DNA of 64,000 nucleotides from contig LUCM01001897.1 of the NCBI GenBank assembly GCA_008360955.1, forward strand, positions 135,812-199,811, read 5' to 3'. The stretch comes from Fasciolopsis buskii. Its lineage: Eukaryota; Platyhelminthes; Trematoda; Plagiorchiida; Fasciolidae. Below are positions 11,661 through 24,332 of this stretch, piece after piece. Both the position numbers and the translations under genes were made by a program. Each line of letters starts with the position of its first letter. The first letter of the stretch is position 1. The notes under the pieces are model-generated. The model had not been told where the DNA came from and made no database searches. It saw only the letters and a list, made by a program, of their open reading frames with translations.

Positions 11661-14600
11661 ATCAAGCCAAAACTCGGACGTCAGCCCTTGACGAACAAGA
11701 GCGAGTTGATCACTGTGGCTGTTAGGCCAAAGCCTATTGGAGAATAACGCGAAATGACGAAAAAGCTTGTTTTCACTGATTCATAGTCATACCACTGTGT
11801 CACATTAAATATAACTAACACCAACTGGGACAAAGAGATTGGGTGGCTGAGTAAGGTAAACGAGCCAAGATTGGGGGAGGGGAGATTCTCACACGTGCTC
11901 CAAATCTATCTCTGTTTAACAGGGCCCAGTGAATCTGAACCGATGGTACCATTGAGGAAGAAGTATTAGAACTTTCGCGAAATTTGTTTATCGCTGAATG
12001 CTTCTAAGACAAGACGCTAAAACGGAATGAAGAAAGAACCCCGTTGATTGGCTCCCATAAGAAATTTATCTGTATCTGCTTTATAAACGAGATATCATAG
12101 CAGACATTTTGTTTCGCTGTTTATCAGGTACAATCAATAAGATCTGTTCTGTGAAGCTCCAAATTCGTCTCGCATTCAAACCAGTCTTGTGCTTGCGGTT
12201 AAAGACTTACCATCTTTTTTCTGTGTGTACTCGTTCGCCGGTTCCTAAGATATTGCTTGCACTGGCCGCACAACTAGGCACTTGTCCGAACGGGGCCGTC
12301 GCACCATTGGACTTGGCCGAACACTGCAGCTATCGAAACAATTATCTATGCAGTTTGTTCACACCTCATTTATTTACCGAAATGTTCCATACGATGTACA
12401 AATCTCTAGGGTACTTTAATGTTTAGTCTCCTCAGTCACGGAAGCCGTATTTTACTAAGCGTTCCTTTGCTGAAGACCCGAAATAGTTTCTCCAAACAAC
12501 ACAGCTCTTCTAGCCCACCCACCCCCACCTTACGAAGCGAGGACAGTTTCAGTACTGACGCTCATTATTCTGTTCCACAATTAGATGTGGATCACGTGTG
12601 CGCTCCTCCCACTTTTGACGCATTCACTGCGTTCAACCACTCTATTTCCGTATCTTGCTAAGTATAAGTTATATTCAATATGATAGTGGCATGATTATGA
12701 ACAAGTGAAAACTAGCTTGTTCATCGCAAGGTGTTATTTTCAGTATGCTCTGCGGCATTACTTGGAGAGTTGAAGCCAGTCTGCAAAAAACAGCTCGACA
12801 AATACAGGTGAAATAAAATCCGAGTAATATAGCATAGTTTAGACTCACTTCCTTACCTCCTCACTCCTAGTTATTGTGTTTAAATGTCTTTTTACTTGGT
12901 AGTGAAATGACATATGACAATCGGAATTCACTTGCCATTGGGAATTGTTAACCCCTGTCATCTTCACGCATTCATGTAGCACATAACAACAATAACAGAA
13001 CTTGTGAGAATAGTGATTTAAAAAAGGCAATCTGACTCCAAAGCCACTGGAAGCGGCGGGTATTCTGCGCCTTGCGCTATTCAGGGGACACCTTCAATGC
13101 AACTACCTAATAGATTCGGATCAATAATCGGAGAAATAAATCACGCGATTCTATATGACAACCGATCGTCCTTACTCAACCGGTTTTTTGACGTGTGCAA
13201 ATGTTGAAGCCATTCGTGTCGTAAGAAATCGGCGGGGGAAGAAATTAGCAACCTGAATTACGGTCATTTTGGGGATACATTCGATGTTCAAAGTTATCTG
13301 ACTGAATTTTCAACATGAAAACGAACAACGTTGCATATAATTTAGACGTACTCTGTTAAATTCTTACGGTGACTAATACGCCAAACACCTCAGGCTTGAC
13401 ACGACAAATTCGGGTTCAGCTCAGTTTTCAAAACCATTAACGTTGTACCGACGTGCTTTGGTTTCAGTTTTTATCTCGGTACTGTCTACTCAAAACGAGA
13501 GAAAAAAACGAAGAACAATGAACGAGCAACCCTAAAGTATGAGTTGAAAAACTATCGAAATGACAAGAGATTTCAGATGCAAGTGCACATCTGAATTCCA
13601 TATTGAGCCATGTTACCTGTTGTATCGAACCATTATTTGGCGGGGAGGGTCGGGATCAACTGGACCCCAACCTGGTAGCCCAACTGCACCTGCACGAGCC
13701 AGTTCACTGATTAAAGTTTTCATACCTTTTCCCTATATCATCCACTGGCCTCCTCGAGCCAATCTCCAACCGTTCCCCGTCTCAAAGAACAGCATACAAC
13801 GAGTGAGGCAGTTGTTCTATGGGTACGGGTAAAATCTGCCTCAACTACCTTAACCTATTGTTATTCATTGCCTTTTATAAAGACTGTACCCTAGAATCCA
13901 GTACCTTTCGCTTAATTTGCAAGATCCTCCCTTTGTATTCTACCAATACTACGGGGGGAACGGCTTTCAAACATGGAAAGTCTCCGCATATTTGCTCGCA
14001 GCGCCCAAGTTCATGAGCTCTACAGTAGAAACGACCTCTGGTTTGCCATTTCAGCTAGGCTAACAACTGCTTAAAAGTGAATCTAAGATATCTAGCGATT
14101 GCCGGAATGTGTTCCATACTCAGTAGGCTTTCGTAGTACCTCAACCTTTGACCTAATTAAAACAGACTATCTCTATCATTGTTGCACCCGCTACAAACAA
14201 ATCAGTTTCTAAGCTTCAACTGTTCGGCTTCTACTAATGTGATGGCTGGGCGAGCAATGTAAAATAAATCCAAGGCAAGGTATCACGCATAATTTGGTTT
14301 CTATGAAAACTAAACCGGCTCAAAAGGAGTGGGGTGACCATTTGGCCACCTAACCTTGAAGCCTACACTGTTGACAACAACCACGAGATTACAGATTGCA
14401 GCTGCTCCTCAACCTTGGACGATTTAATTGGCCCGCCTATGGGCGATATGTGTTATAATGGGTTAACGAGACAGTCTAACTGTCTAGATTTAGCCAAGCC
14501 TTATCATGGTAGTTGTGACTGTATGACCACGCGTTTACGAAGACCGAGTTTTTCGGTGAGCTACAAGCAACTTAGTTGAGATGAATCGCTACCCAAATAC

Positions 14601-14785
14601 TTTGAAAGAGTTTTTAAATCGGAAGATAAAAAATCGATTATTGGGGAAGGTACATATGACGTGACCAATCAATCTAACCAGCTAACGTCAAGAAAGATTC
14701 GACAAACCTCGACTAAAACCAAATGTAAAATCCTAGACACTGGAAGAACTCGAATCCAAGAAGCCATCAAGTTAATCGTATGGCC

Positions 14786-14945
14786 TAACAGATAGAGCTC
14801 ACGCGATACTTACACGCTAGCCGAAACCGTCGGTGGGTTTGAATCCCGCCGGCGTCTACTAATTCACGCATTTAATGAGTGAGTACGAATCACTGAAAAC
14901 GAGCTTGTTCGCCAACTTGTGTTTTCAGGCATTTAAATCGATGAG
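14786..14945 (+). repeat. tRNA-derived SINE-like repeat, possible family-B copy 6
   Basis: A tRNA-like head shows a box-A-like TGGCCTAACAGATAGAGC (14790-14807). A clean T-arm follows at about 14841-14860, with stem GTGGG/CCCGC around loop TTTGAAT. The 7-bp acceptor stem of a real tRNA is missing, so this is a SINE head and not a tRNA gene. Downstream, TTAATGA, a GTGA/TCAC hairpin and GAAAAC resemble a decayed hammerhead. Confidence 0.45.
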
Positions 14946-16846
14946 CCCACTGCATTCTGATCCGCTAGGTTGCCAGAACAGAAAAAAGTAAGAACTAAAG
15001 AAATCCCTCAGAAGAAGTATAAATACTTGGTATGTGGCTCCTCATTTTGTGAGTTTCACACCTGCAGCAGCCACTAATTTTGGACTGCCAGAGAGAGGCT
15101 ATTTTATAGATCACTCTCTAATTTTCGTCGTGAAAGTGTTCCTGCTTCACACTCCAATATTTTACCTAGAGAAAAGGATCTGCGCTCCTCCGACTCGGCC
15201 GGTGTACCGAAGTAAGATAATGCCTTGATCAGGAGGTAAACAGGAGAACAGAATGAAACTGAGTTGCAAATGAGTTTCTTTGCAATCGCGCAAAGGTTGC
15301 GTTTGGAACAAGTAGAAATTGAAGTAACCACTCCGATAACTGCTAACATGTTTAACCCGTACAGAAGCCCGCGCAAGCACATTACGTTTGTTGTAGAGCT
15401 AGTTTTGTTTTGCATCAAAATTCTTTTTTATATGCGCCAAGCTTTTGACGCAATTATTGTAATATTACTGAAAAATAATTGTTGTACGTTATCTCGAAGG
15501 GGGATAAGGCTTCAAAACTTCAGTCTCTTGGGGTACTAAACGGCATTTTTCGACACAGCTGAAGGAGTTTCTAATAGCCATCAAACGAATAGTCACTGGG
15601 TTGTCGAATATCCTGTCATCGATTCTGATGAGTTGAAGTGGAGATCAGTCAGTTCATTTCAGTTTGTACAACTATTAACCTTGCAACAAACTAGTGTGTT
15701 CTTGATTGCTGTATTGCAACATCATATACTCAAACAGAAAATAGAAACAGAAGTGGTGGAAATTCGAGTGCACAATAACAAATTAAACAACTTCACAGAA
15801 CAGGAAAGATTTCGGATACAAAATGTTACTAACTGTGATATTCTGCCATATCTTCTATTGTATCCGACCATCTTTTGGCGAGACCTCGCGCGACTCAACT
15901 CGGTAGTCAAAATGTGTGGGTCGGTGCCATTCCAATTTCCCTTAAGCCTGTAATTGATTTACAGTTTCTTAAAAACCTACCTAAATTCCGAACATCTTTT
16001 GACTTACTGATTTGAGTTTCACCAGACTAAAGCTAATGAGATGAAGTATTACTAGTCGACTGCGTCCTTTCACTTCTGATCCTTGCAACAGGTTTTGGTC
16101 GAAATAAACACTCACTAGGTGTAGCCTCGAGGAGTTACAGACATTTATCGGAGGAAATTTTGTGTCAAAAGGTCAAGGCGGCTGGTGCATGTTACCTGCG
16201 TTAACGGACAAATTCTGGCGGTCCATACCACCCTCCTAGACCTGAATTCGATGGGAAAATTGGTCCAGATGAGTAGCCTATGGAATAACAATAAGGTATT
16301 AGGTCTTTCCCAAAAACAGTGGCCCCATCAGGACGATAAAGACGCCCGGATTGGAGTCCACAAAAGTTTCTGGCAGGATTTTGGGACATTGAATGATGTG
16401 AAGATGTCGCCTTTAGTAGCCCATTTACATTCAACATGAATATTTTACTACAATAGTCTTATGTACTGTCTGCTGTCTTTTAAATCTAGTCTCTTGTTAT
16501 TCTCAGTAAAAGGAGTCTACCTAGTCCGAAAAACGTCTTTAACTGTTTGTTAGTTGAGTAGACTGTAGGAAATAAGTGACTAGATGCATTGAGCACTGGG
16601 AAAAATATGTACGGATTACCGTTTTGGGTCGGGTAAAAATGTTGCATTCCTATCATCAGGAATGTGGATAATTCAAGAAAATATCTCGAAATCAGATTCG
16701 GCAACAGTTTTGCACTTAAAGCTCCTTCACGAATGGGAGAGCTGCATTTTGCTGTTTTATTTTGAAGGAATTTTATCATGCTCATATGCATAACATTTAA
16801 GTCGGGAAATCTTTTGTTATCCATGATCACATTTTCTTATCTTCAG

Positions 16847-16917
16847 GAAATCGATGTAATCAAAAGCTGCCAGATGGATCTTATCAGACTGGTAGATAAA
16901 GCTGCTACGCATCTGAA
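16847..16917 (+). CDS. Tektin-3/5-like protein, exon 3 (71 nt)
   Basis: A short internal exon between acceptor CTTCAG and donor GTAAGT (16918). It enters in phase 0 and leaves in phase 2, encoding EIDVIKSCQMDL and then a helix ending ATHL plus two bases. This matches the tektin segment joining the two rod halves. Exon 4 supplies the third base (AA+T, Asn), and the joined frame continues without a gap, which supports both borders. Confidence 0.92.
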
Positions 16918-17506
16918 GTAAGTGAAGATCATTTACACGTTCTTCCCCAATCAAGTTCCCGGATCGTTTTGTGAATCCTGCCTGCTCCGTTTCTTCCGAC
17001 CCATATTAATTTGGTCCCTCACAAACAATCGGATAACTCGTTGTAACCATCAACCAGCGGAATAACAGGACAGACAAAGTCAAGTTAACGAGTGTATTTC
17101 ATTTGAATAAAACAGAAGTCTAAGAAATAGTCACCGACTTGTCTCTACAGTCGTCTTTTCGTAGATGACGACGTGCATTTTGCAAATTTGCCTGTCCTGA
17201 CTATCGAGGGAGCTCAGGCCGTGCACTTTCGTTGAAGGAGAATTCGGTTTCTTTGCACCTAATGCAAAATCAATCGACACTCTTTAACTTATTTTTCCAA
17301 ATTTCCATTGTCTATGTTTCTAACTGTCATCAATTGAAATTAATTTATATGCTTATATATCATCAGAATGTAATTTGCAGCGTCAATAGTGTGCATAGAA
17401 GCTCTTTGCTGAAGAATCCACAGAAGAATCACAACTCTCACTCGTTGGTAATTCTTTGTCATTTTGGCTGAGCCAACCATGAAAACGGGGTCAGAATGCC
17501 ATCAGA

Positions 17507-17511
<5 letters not shown>

Positions 17512-17536
<25 letters not shown>
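17512..17536. repeat. (AT)n followed by (AG)n microsatellite
   Basis: An AT run of about 12 bases passes into an AG run of about 12 bases just left of the inverted ribozyme pair. Together with the long TA tract at 17828 it brackets the pair. Confidence 0.85.
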
Positions 17537-17537
<1 letters not shown>

Positions 17538-17548
17538 AACTGTAAGTA

Positions 17549-17669
17549 TCATGCGTGTCAGCGAACCAAATTTTCCCGGGAGCACACGACCGGTTTCGCG
17601 GTTATTGCCGCCCGTCAGGTATGCGCAGCTGCTACTGTGTTGTCCAAACATCCTTGTCCTTTTACACTC
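17549..17669 (-). repeat. Family-A repeat copy B1 (left arm of an inverted pair)
   Basis: A minus-strand family-A unit starts with GGATGTTTGGACAACA (complement around 17638-17653), carries the hammerhead-like core and ends near 17549. With B2 it forms two 121-bp arms separated by 26 bp (17670-17695). The match extends past the unit into a shared GAGTGTACAAG flank, so the duplication included flanking sequence. Confidence 0.75.
17582..17624 (-). ncRNA. Hammerhead-ribozyme-like fold in copy B1
   Basis: Read on the minus strand: core CTGACGG (17612-17618), stem II GCGG/CCGC with loop CAATAA, GAAAC (17593-17597), loop CG, and the GTC triplet (17588-17590). Stem I pairs GCATAC with GTGTGC over six positions, one a wobble. 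The ninth core base is G instead of A, a change expected to impair cleavage. Confidence 0.6.
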
Positions 17670-17695
17670 CGAAATGGTATGTCTTATCAGAATCT

Positions 17696-17816
17696 GAGTG
17701 TACAAGTACAAGGATGTTTGGACAACACAGTAGCGGCTGCGTATACTTGACGGGTGGCAATAACCGCGAAACCGGTCGTGTGCTCCCGGGCAAATTTTGT
17801 TTACGCATCCAGATAC
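17696..17816 (+). repeat. Family-A repeat copy B2 (right arm of an inverted pair)
   Basis: The plus-strand partner of B1. GGATGTTTGGACAACA is at 17712-17727, the core at 17741-17783, and the unit closes with CATCC near 17806-17810. It is followed by a (TA)n tract (17828-17875) and then a tail shared with copies C and D. Confidence 0.75.
17741..17783 (+). ncRNA. Hammerhead-ribozyme-like fold in copy B2
   Basis: The core is TTGACGG (17747-17753; first base C to T, ninth base A to G). Stem II is GTGG/CCGC with loop CAATAA. GAAAC is at 17768-17772 and the GTC triplet ends at 17777. Stem I GTATAC (17741-17746) pairs with GTGTGC (17778-17783) at all six positions, counting two wobbles. Two core changes make activity unlikely. 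Confidence 0.55.
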
Positions 17817-17827
17817 TACTTCCTGCT

Positions 17828-17864
<37 letters not shown>

Positions 17865-17875
17865 GTATATATATA
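17828..17875. repeat. (TA)n microsatellite
   Basis: About 48 bases of TA interrupted by two G bases. It lies between family-A copy B2 and the conserved tail that starts near 17880. Confidence 0.9.
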
Positions 17876-17879
17876 CCGG

Positions 17880-17935
17880 CCTAAAACAAGCTTAGTGCCA
17901 ACGCAAAATTGTTTGACTAGATTTACACAGGAAAC
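17880..17935 (+). repeat. Conserved tail of the family-A composite unit (copy B2)
   Basis: AAAACAAGCTTAGTGCC and, further on, GATTTACACAGGAAAC align with the sequence after the TA tract of copy C (AAAACAAGC..GTGC, GATTTATACAGAAAC) and of copy D (AAGC, GTGCC, ATACAGAAAC). The family is therefore larger than the ribozyme hairpin. Confidence 0.6.
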
Positions 17936-18529
17936 GAATTCGGAAAGACGAAAGTAATAAGCGCCAAAAACACTTTGTTTATTGTTTTTACGGTACATAT
18001 TTTGCAGTTGTTTTTTGCTTGTGGTGCCTTTTATGAGGCACGAATTCCGCAGGCAGGCCACATAACATTCGCGCTACTGACTTTATTTCTGTCATATCTC
18101 TCAGCCTCTCCAAACAACAACAGTCCTCATCTTTCAGGCCTTAACCAGGAAGGTTGAAAATATCAACCGAGGACAAAACCACAGATAACTTATTCACGCC
18201 TCTCCCCAACAAAAACGAGAAGACCAGGAAATGGTTGACGATGTGCAGTCATATGCAGTAAGTGTCTAAGCCATCGAATGAGATGCAGAAAGCTTATCCC
18301 AATGACAGAACGAATATCTGTGCCAGACAGAACGTCGAATCTTGTCATTGCTCATCCGATATTCTCACTGAACTCGCGCATTGTTTCTTAGACATCAGTG
18401 ATCGAACACACCTCTACACACATCAGAATCACAGTGGCCAATGGAATAAGAATGAATTCAATGAGTACAAATGTACCGAAACAAGCATTCTGTACCGGAA
18501 TCATTCAAATTGAGAACGTTGTTGCTAGT

Positions 18530-18585
18530 GCAAAATCCGATCGCGAAATAGGTCGTCTGCTGTCCTGAGGTGCTCATTCACGTGA
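18530..18585 (+). repeat. Decayed family-A relic (weak)
   Basis: GCGAAATAGGTCGTCTGCT resembles the family-A segment GCGAAACCGGTCGTGTGCT at the second half of the core and cleavage site. The first core half and the ends are not recognisable. It may be chance. Confidence 0.25.
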
Positions 18586-21123
18586 CATACGATTTTGTGT
18601 CCTTCATTTTGCAGGTGAACGAATCACCTCTAGAGGGATAAAACTTTGTTCCCTGACAGAGTGTAGGTGTCTTCCGCACCCATATGATCAACTCCGCATG
18701 AACCACAGTGTGACCGGTGTCGTCCAGAAACTGTGATATTACAGAAAACCATCGCACCTGGGATCTCGTGTTTCCCAATCCAGTAATGTAACACGATCTG
18801 TCGAAGGCATTGCCTTGGTTATGACTTTCATACCATATGGCCCAGTCATTGACTAGTCACCTTTACTCATCTTCTAGCCACCATGTGCCTCAGAGTTGAT
18901 ATGCAAGCATGTCTAATACATGTCACAACAACTGCATCGTATTGAAATTCATTTGAACTAGTGCCCTGTGTTTTGCTTATGAGTTATCAAAACATTTCTC
19001 CTACCCTATTCTTGCGGTACTACAAAGACACCAGTGTTTACGCAGCGACGGTCTTCGCATATCTTCTATCAACAACGGACAGGACCGACCTTACTGCTGA
19101 GGTGTGATCTCAAAGTTTGGTCCACCAGTGGATGTCGCACAAATGCCTCAAATTTATGAAATTAATGGTACCATTCAAGCCTTCTGTGTACGCACTGACA
19201 CAATCCAATATATAACCACTGGGCAAAAAGTAAATGCCCAAATAACAGAACTTATTCAGTTTGTCTGGCTCTTCTCATCCAGGAACAGATTTCAGCTTTG
19301 GACTTTTCCAGTACTCTAAGGTTCGGCATAAGGTATTGAATTCCATTTCCTTTGATTTTTCAAAGTAAAAATCGAATCGGGATTGGTTAGTGATGTCGGG
19401 TAGTGATAGCACGCATGCGTGTAGGTACATTCAGCTACGCTGTAATCCGAAGCAAATAGTGAATTAAAGGCGGGTAGTAGTGTTTAGTTTGTGACGGGAA
19501 CAGAGTGTGTGAAAACTCCTACTAGTGAACTGCAATGTGTTTCATGTTGGATTAATGACTTATTGTTCCTGAAATCACTTCACGAGCTGGTTGACAACAT
19601 GAGTTGAACCGCCTGAATTCCGCAACAAATGGGCTCCTTTCAACTGAAGTGTTTCCTTCTCTGTATAGTTTTATTTATTTATTACCTCATACTTGTCCTT
19701 TCATCTTTCTTTTTTTATATTCTCTGATGACGGTGGTAGCAGCAAAATCATATCACAATGATGAGGAGCTACTGGGTGTGAACACTGGAACTCATCCAAC
19801 TTCTAACCACAGTCCACCGCAAAGCGTAGTGGGCGCCAAGGTTGTCTATCTATGGGTGTGCTACACATTTTTTCTAATACAGTCAGTAGACTGGTTCAGT
19901 CTTTTTACCACTGAGGCTTACAGCTCTATCCGACTGAAAACCATCATCCTTAAACTTGGAATTCTTAACACGTCAGATGTTACAATGAGTCGGACAACAT
20001 CGACTCACTATCTGCCATTTGAGATGCAAACCTCCGGCCTTCAAGAAGGATAACGCTTAATCCATCTGATCACATGTCACAATTAACTTAGCTTTTTAAA
20101 TTCAACTCTTGTTGCAGTGATGAAGTTTGAGACCCAGTATTGTGCACTGATATAGTCTCCCTGCCATATAATTTAATTATCAAAACCACGAAGGATAGTC
20201 AATCGACGACTCAAGAAATATACAAAGTGCTCCGAATTACTTTACGTTAGCAAACTGTTGCTGAACTTCTTAACTCATTTTTACTTCGAGCCAAGCCAAT
20301 ACATTTCTTCGTTCTTACTTTTTCACACATAGAAATGCACTGCAATAATCTGGTAGTCGAAATGATGAAGTATTCTTCCGACGCATTTCACATCGATAAT
20401 AATGAAAGCCTACCACGCTCTTATCGGTTCTTGTCTCCAGTACTCACTTGGTGGACAACTTAAGTAGCATGGCTATTCTTAAATACTTGCCATTCGTAGG
20501 TTTTTTCAACCGAAACACGAGACTGAAACACTGGTCAAACTAAACCACGGAATGCTGCTTCCGCTCGTTAAAACAGTGAAGTGTAATTTTGAACAAACAA
20601 CAACCCACCACATTTCATCACCCGGAGTCACATGGGTGAAAAATTATTGTGTGGATCACATGACCAATTTGTCACCAACTAAGAATCTGCTCTTTGTTTT
20701 TTAGCCCACAGAGTACTCCGAATATATTTCTATCATTTTCGCCTCGTTTTATGGGACTTAGTTTTGGTCTGTGTCTAAATCTGACCAAAAAATCTCAGCG
20801 GCCCAGCACTATTTTATTTTGATTGAGATTGTCTAATGGTCTACATGGGTGCCAACCATCGCAGGACCCAACATAGAAGTCCTTTCAATCTGACTTTCTG
20901 TGGTTACACGTCACCTTTGTGCAACATCTAAAACTATAAATGAGAGCTCCTTATTCGTCTTGACCCTTGAAGAGGCAATATCAGTAACAAAATTAATGGC
21001 TGAAAGTCCAAGACTAACGAAAGCTTGCTAAAGACTGAATATATTCACTAAAACTAGGTAGTTCAGTAAAACGAACGACACCAGGTGAACTCAATAACTA
21101 TTCATTAGCTAAGCAAATGTTTC

Positions 21124-21363
21124 TGCGTAGCAATAGTAGCAGTGGTAACACCAGTAGTTGTAACGTTAGTGAAATTAGTATTAGTTGTGATAGTATTAGT
21201 GGTGGTTCTAGTAGTGATGGTTGTTATAGTAGCACCAGTAGTGGTGGCAGTGGTTGGCGGTAATAATAGTAGCGTTGGCATTAATAGAATTACTGTTGAC
21301 AGCAATGGTAGTAACCGTAGCACTAACGGTGTTAGTGGAAGTGGTGGTATTCATATTAGTAAT
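21124..21363. repeat. Degenerate (GTN/RTA)n trinucleotide block
   Basis: About 240 bp in which nearly every third position starts an AGT/GTA/GTG-type triplet, without a perfect repeat unit. It produces artificial valine-rich and threonine-rich open frames on the two strands. These are repeat translations, not proteins. Confidence 0.8.
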
Positions 21364-22954
21364 ACGGAGAACAAAGCTAAACATCTGAATAGTTTCACTT
21401 AGCAGAATAGTTTAACCATGGAAAACAGAATCCCATGATTTCACAGAAGAGCACTAACCTGAGTAAATTTACTTTTCAATGAATTCTGTGTTAACAACCT
21501 GTCACAAAAAATGAAAAAACAGAATACGAAAAGGTGTTTCTGATCCAATCTGGATACTATGCACAGCTTCATGTTGAGGTAAATAATCACTTCACTTGTA
21601 GGTTCGAAAGCATCTTAATTTTACCAGGGTGTGAAAATTACTTCCCAGAAGCTCCCGCAATTGTGCGTTGCTCTGTTTCCCCACGACTCTTGTAACCATA
21701 ATTAAATTCGAGCAGATACAGAGGCATTCCAATCAGTATGTTTCTTGGAGCCAGTGGGATATTTCCAAGACCCAGTTGTTTCCCTCAGTGATCATTCGCT
21801 GTTCCATTTTTCAGGCTTAGCGTGTATTTTAAATCGTGATGACGGGGATTTGAACTAGTCACACTTGCTTCACCGTCCACATCAACTCCAGGTCTTTAGG
21901 TTCGTTCTCCAAATTTTTCAACGATGTTTCGGACGAATCTCTAGTCCAGTTCAGCGTAGTTTGTGCAACCATTAACTCTCCATCGCCGTGTTTTGAATTT
22001 GGTTGATACGATGCGGCCCCAAGACAGTAAAAAAACTAAACAAGAGTTCTTGAGTCAGGATGACCACAAATAAGAACACATTTCATTGTATGCAGTTACT
22101 ATTGATTTACTTACTGCTCTCCATGACGAAAACAGAAACGAGAGTGATAGGAAAAAAATTCAATGAATTAATACCGTTTCTCACATTCTTCCTCGTCTAT
22201 TTCCTCCAAGGTTTGTTCATAACCCAAAGGTTGTAAACCATTAATTTTGAATTGGTCAATCTGCCAGCACTTTGATCGGAACACTCTATTTGGCTGTTTT
22301 GCTTGTCTACTGGAAAGATCAGAAACTGATCAGCTTATCCGCAAAACTTCATTTGCCGCCATTCTACTGTTCAGAATGATGATTAGTTTGATTACTAACT
22401 GAAGACAATGGAACGCAGTACGACCGACGCTTAGTCAAAAACTTGTCTGTATTCGTATTTGTACATCCGCATACGCACACAGATGTGCGTTTCTGTATGT
22501 CTGTGTTGATATTCGTGCAGCCGAGTTGACGTGCTGTTGCTATTGCCAACCCAACGCCCCGTAGTCGGGGAAACGAGGTGATCACTTTTCACTTTCACTA
22601 ACGTTAGTTTTATTGTGAGGTCTCTAAGCGTTTATCCATAAACAGTGAAAAGGTGCACTTTAAAAATGGTACCAAACTAGTTTATATTTCGACTGTGGGA
22701 CAGGATAACTTACTCAACTCATTATCTAGCTTGCATTCTGTATATCAGATTCAAATGATCAAGTCCATTGAAGTTCAGATAAGCTCTTTAGTATGTCAAC
22801 TTTAGGTCTTTCGCTAACAAATGGTGTTGCATCTAGTGTTTACATAAATTAGTCACTGCTGACATATTCAGTAATAATAAGAAACTATCGGCACTCGTCA
22901 TTGTGCAGGTGTAAGTAATAGTGTTACTTGTATTCGTTTTATTTTTAATAATGA

Positions 22955-23155
22955 CGGTGTGGTGGTGGAAATATTAGTACTCATAATAATAGTAATATTA
23001 TTATGATCCTTACCAATGATAATCCTAATAGTGTTTGTAGCGGTAGTGGTATTAGAAGTAGCATTGGTAGTGATAATAGTAGTAGTGATGGTAGTATTAG
23101 TATTTACAGTAGTAATGCTAATGGTAGTAGTTGTGGTATCACTGGCGATGGTGGA
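22955..23155. repeat. Second degenerate trinucleotide block
   Basis: About 200 bp of AGT/AAT/GGT-type triplets with the same character as the block at 21.1 kb, 1.6 kb away and in the same orientation. No flanking homology between the two is obvious. Confidence 0.75.
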
Positions 23156-24098
23156 TAAACGGTAGAAAACTGCTAATACATTTTAGCACTGTAATGATTG
23201 CATTTCTGTTTAACTCCCAAAGGTTTTCAAAAGCATTGCATATTACATGCAATATGAGAGCTACGTGCGATGATATTCTATGGCATGTCGTTCAGGAGTT
23301 TGAGAAAACTTATACAAAATAAAGCTCATGTTAATTAAGTGTTCAACACGGTATCGCCTCTCGTTTGCTCAGAAAAAAATGTATTCACATTCGTCTACTT
23401 GTTGGTCCAAAAACCGTATCTTCCGAACTATGGTGCCACCTTTTTCTTCCAAAGCTGGTTAGATTTCCTAATCTCTTGTTGTTATCGGACCGTGTGCAGA
23501 GAAACCTTAGGTGGGAGGGGTCGCAGACGGCCACAAAATTGATGAACATTTAATAATAACATGGACTGATGAATACGGAGTGATTTGTTGCACAAGATTA
23601 GCGGCAGTACCCCGTCGTTTAAAGGGATTTATTTTAGAATGTCCTCTTCCATACAGGACGGAAAGACTGTAAGATTGTTCTCAATTGAATAATTATTGGC
23701 GATTTTGACTTTAACAGACGTTGTATTTTAGCACAGGAGTCACGTCCAAGTTTCTTGGCCAACAATTGCATTGGACTATTGATCTGAGATGATTATACGA
23801 TCTGTAGACTTGCAAGTCCGGCACTGACTCCCAGAGGATTTCAAACGCTCTGACTTAGCATATAGCTTTTTGTATCACGGCTTGTGATCAAACGCTATGA
23901 GTGACATTGCTAAGAAAAACCACTACTTCTGTATTGGCAGCATGATAGCGTTCGATCCGCAGATGAACACACTGCATGTGAAGCAGAAGAATGATCGAGG
24001 TGCGAAATGCAAAACGAATTTCGTTTCTTTGAAATACTTTCTTCTTTGTTTTTCTCTTTTGCAATAATTCCGATCTCGCTACCCATGTGCAGTTTCGC

Positions 24099-24127
24099 AT
24101 TATTATTATTATTATTGTTATTATTAC
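24099..24127. repeat. (ATT)n microsatellite
   Basis: About nine ATT units, one with a G substitution, in tektin intron 3. Confidence 0.85.
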
Positions 24128-24332
24128 TTGGGACTTAATTTGCTCTAACAGCAATCATTTGACTTTAAACCTCTGCTATATTCTAACATATGCCAATACA
24201 ACCATCTGAGTCGAAAGAACTGTTAGTTACTTGCTTGAGACGTGTGTAGGATTGATGTTTTCTTAGCTTTACTGAGTGCCTTTCGGTCTCCAACTATCAC
24301 ACACAAACAGATCATTCAGACACATTCGTACA

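Larger units (their letters stand above)
5159..16846 (+). other. Tektin intron 2 (about 11.7 kb)
   Basis: The intron runs from donor GTGAGT (5159) to acceptor CTTCAG (16846). It holds a family-A hammerhead repeat at 6789 and family-B copies near 7.93-8.10, 8.29-8.47, 9.89-10.07, 11.58-11.66 and 14.79-14.95 kb. Open frames at 12109-12426 and 12419-12661 are unusually long for the region but unrecognised. Stretches 5.2-6.7, 8.5-9.8, 10.1-11.5, 12.7-14.7 and 15.0-16.8 kb show no feature I can identify. Confidence 0.85.

Noticed and set aside
21105..21402. Valine-rich and threonine-rich open frames on opposite strands
   Set aside because: They are translations of a degenerate trinucleotide repeat with no protein character.
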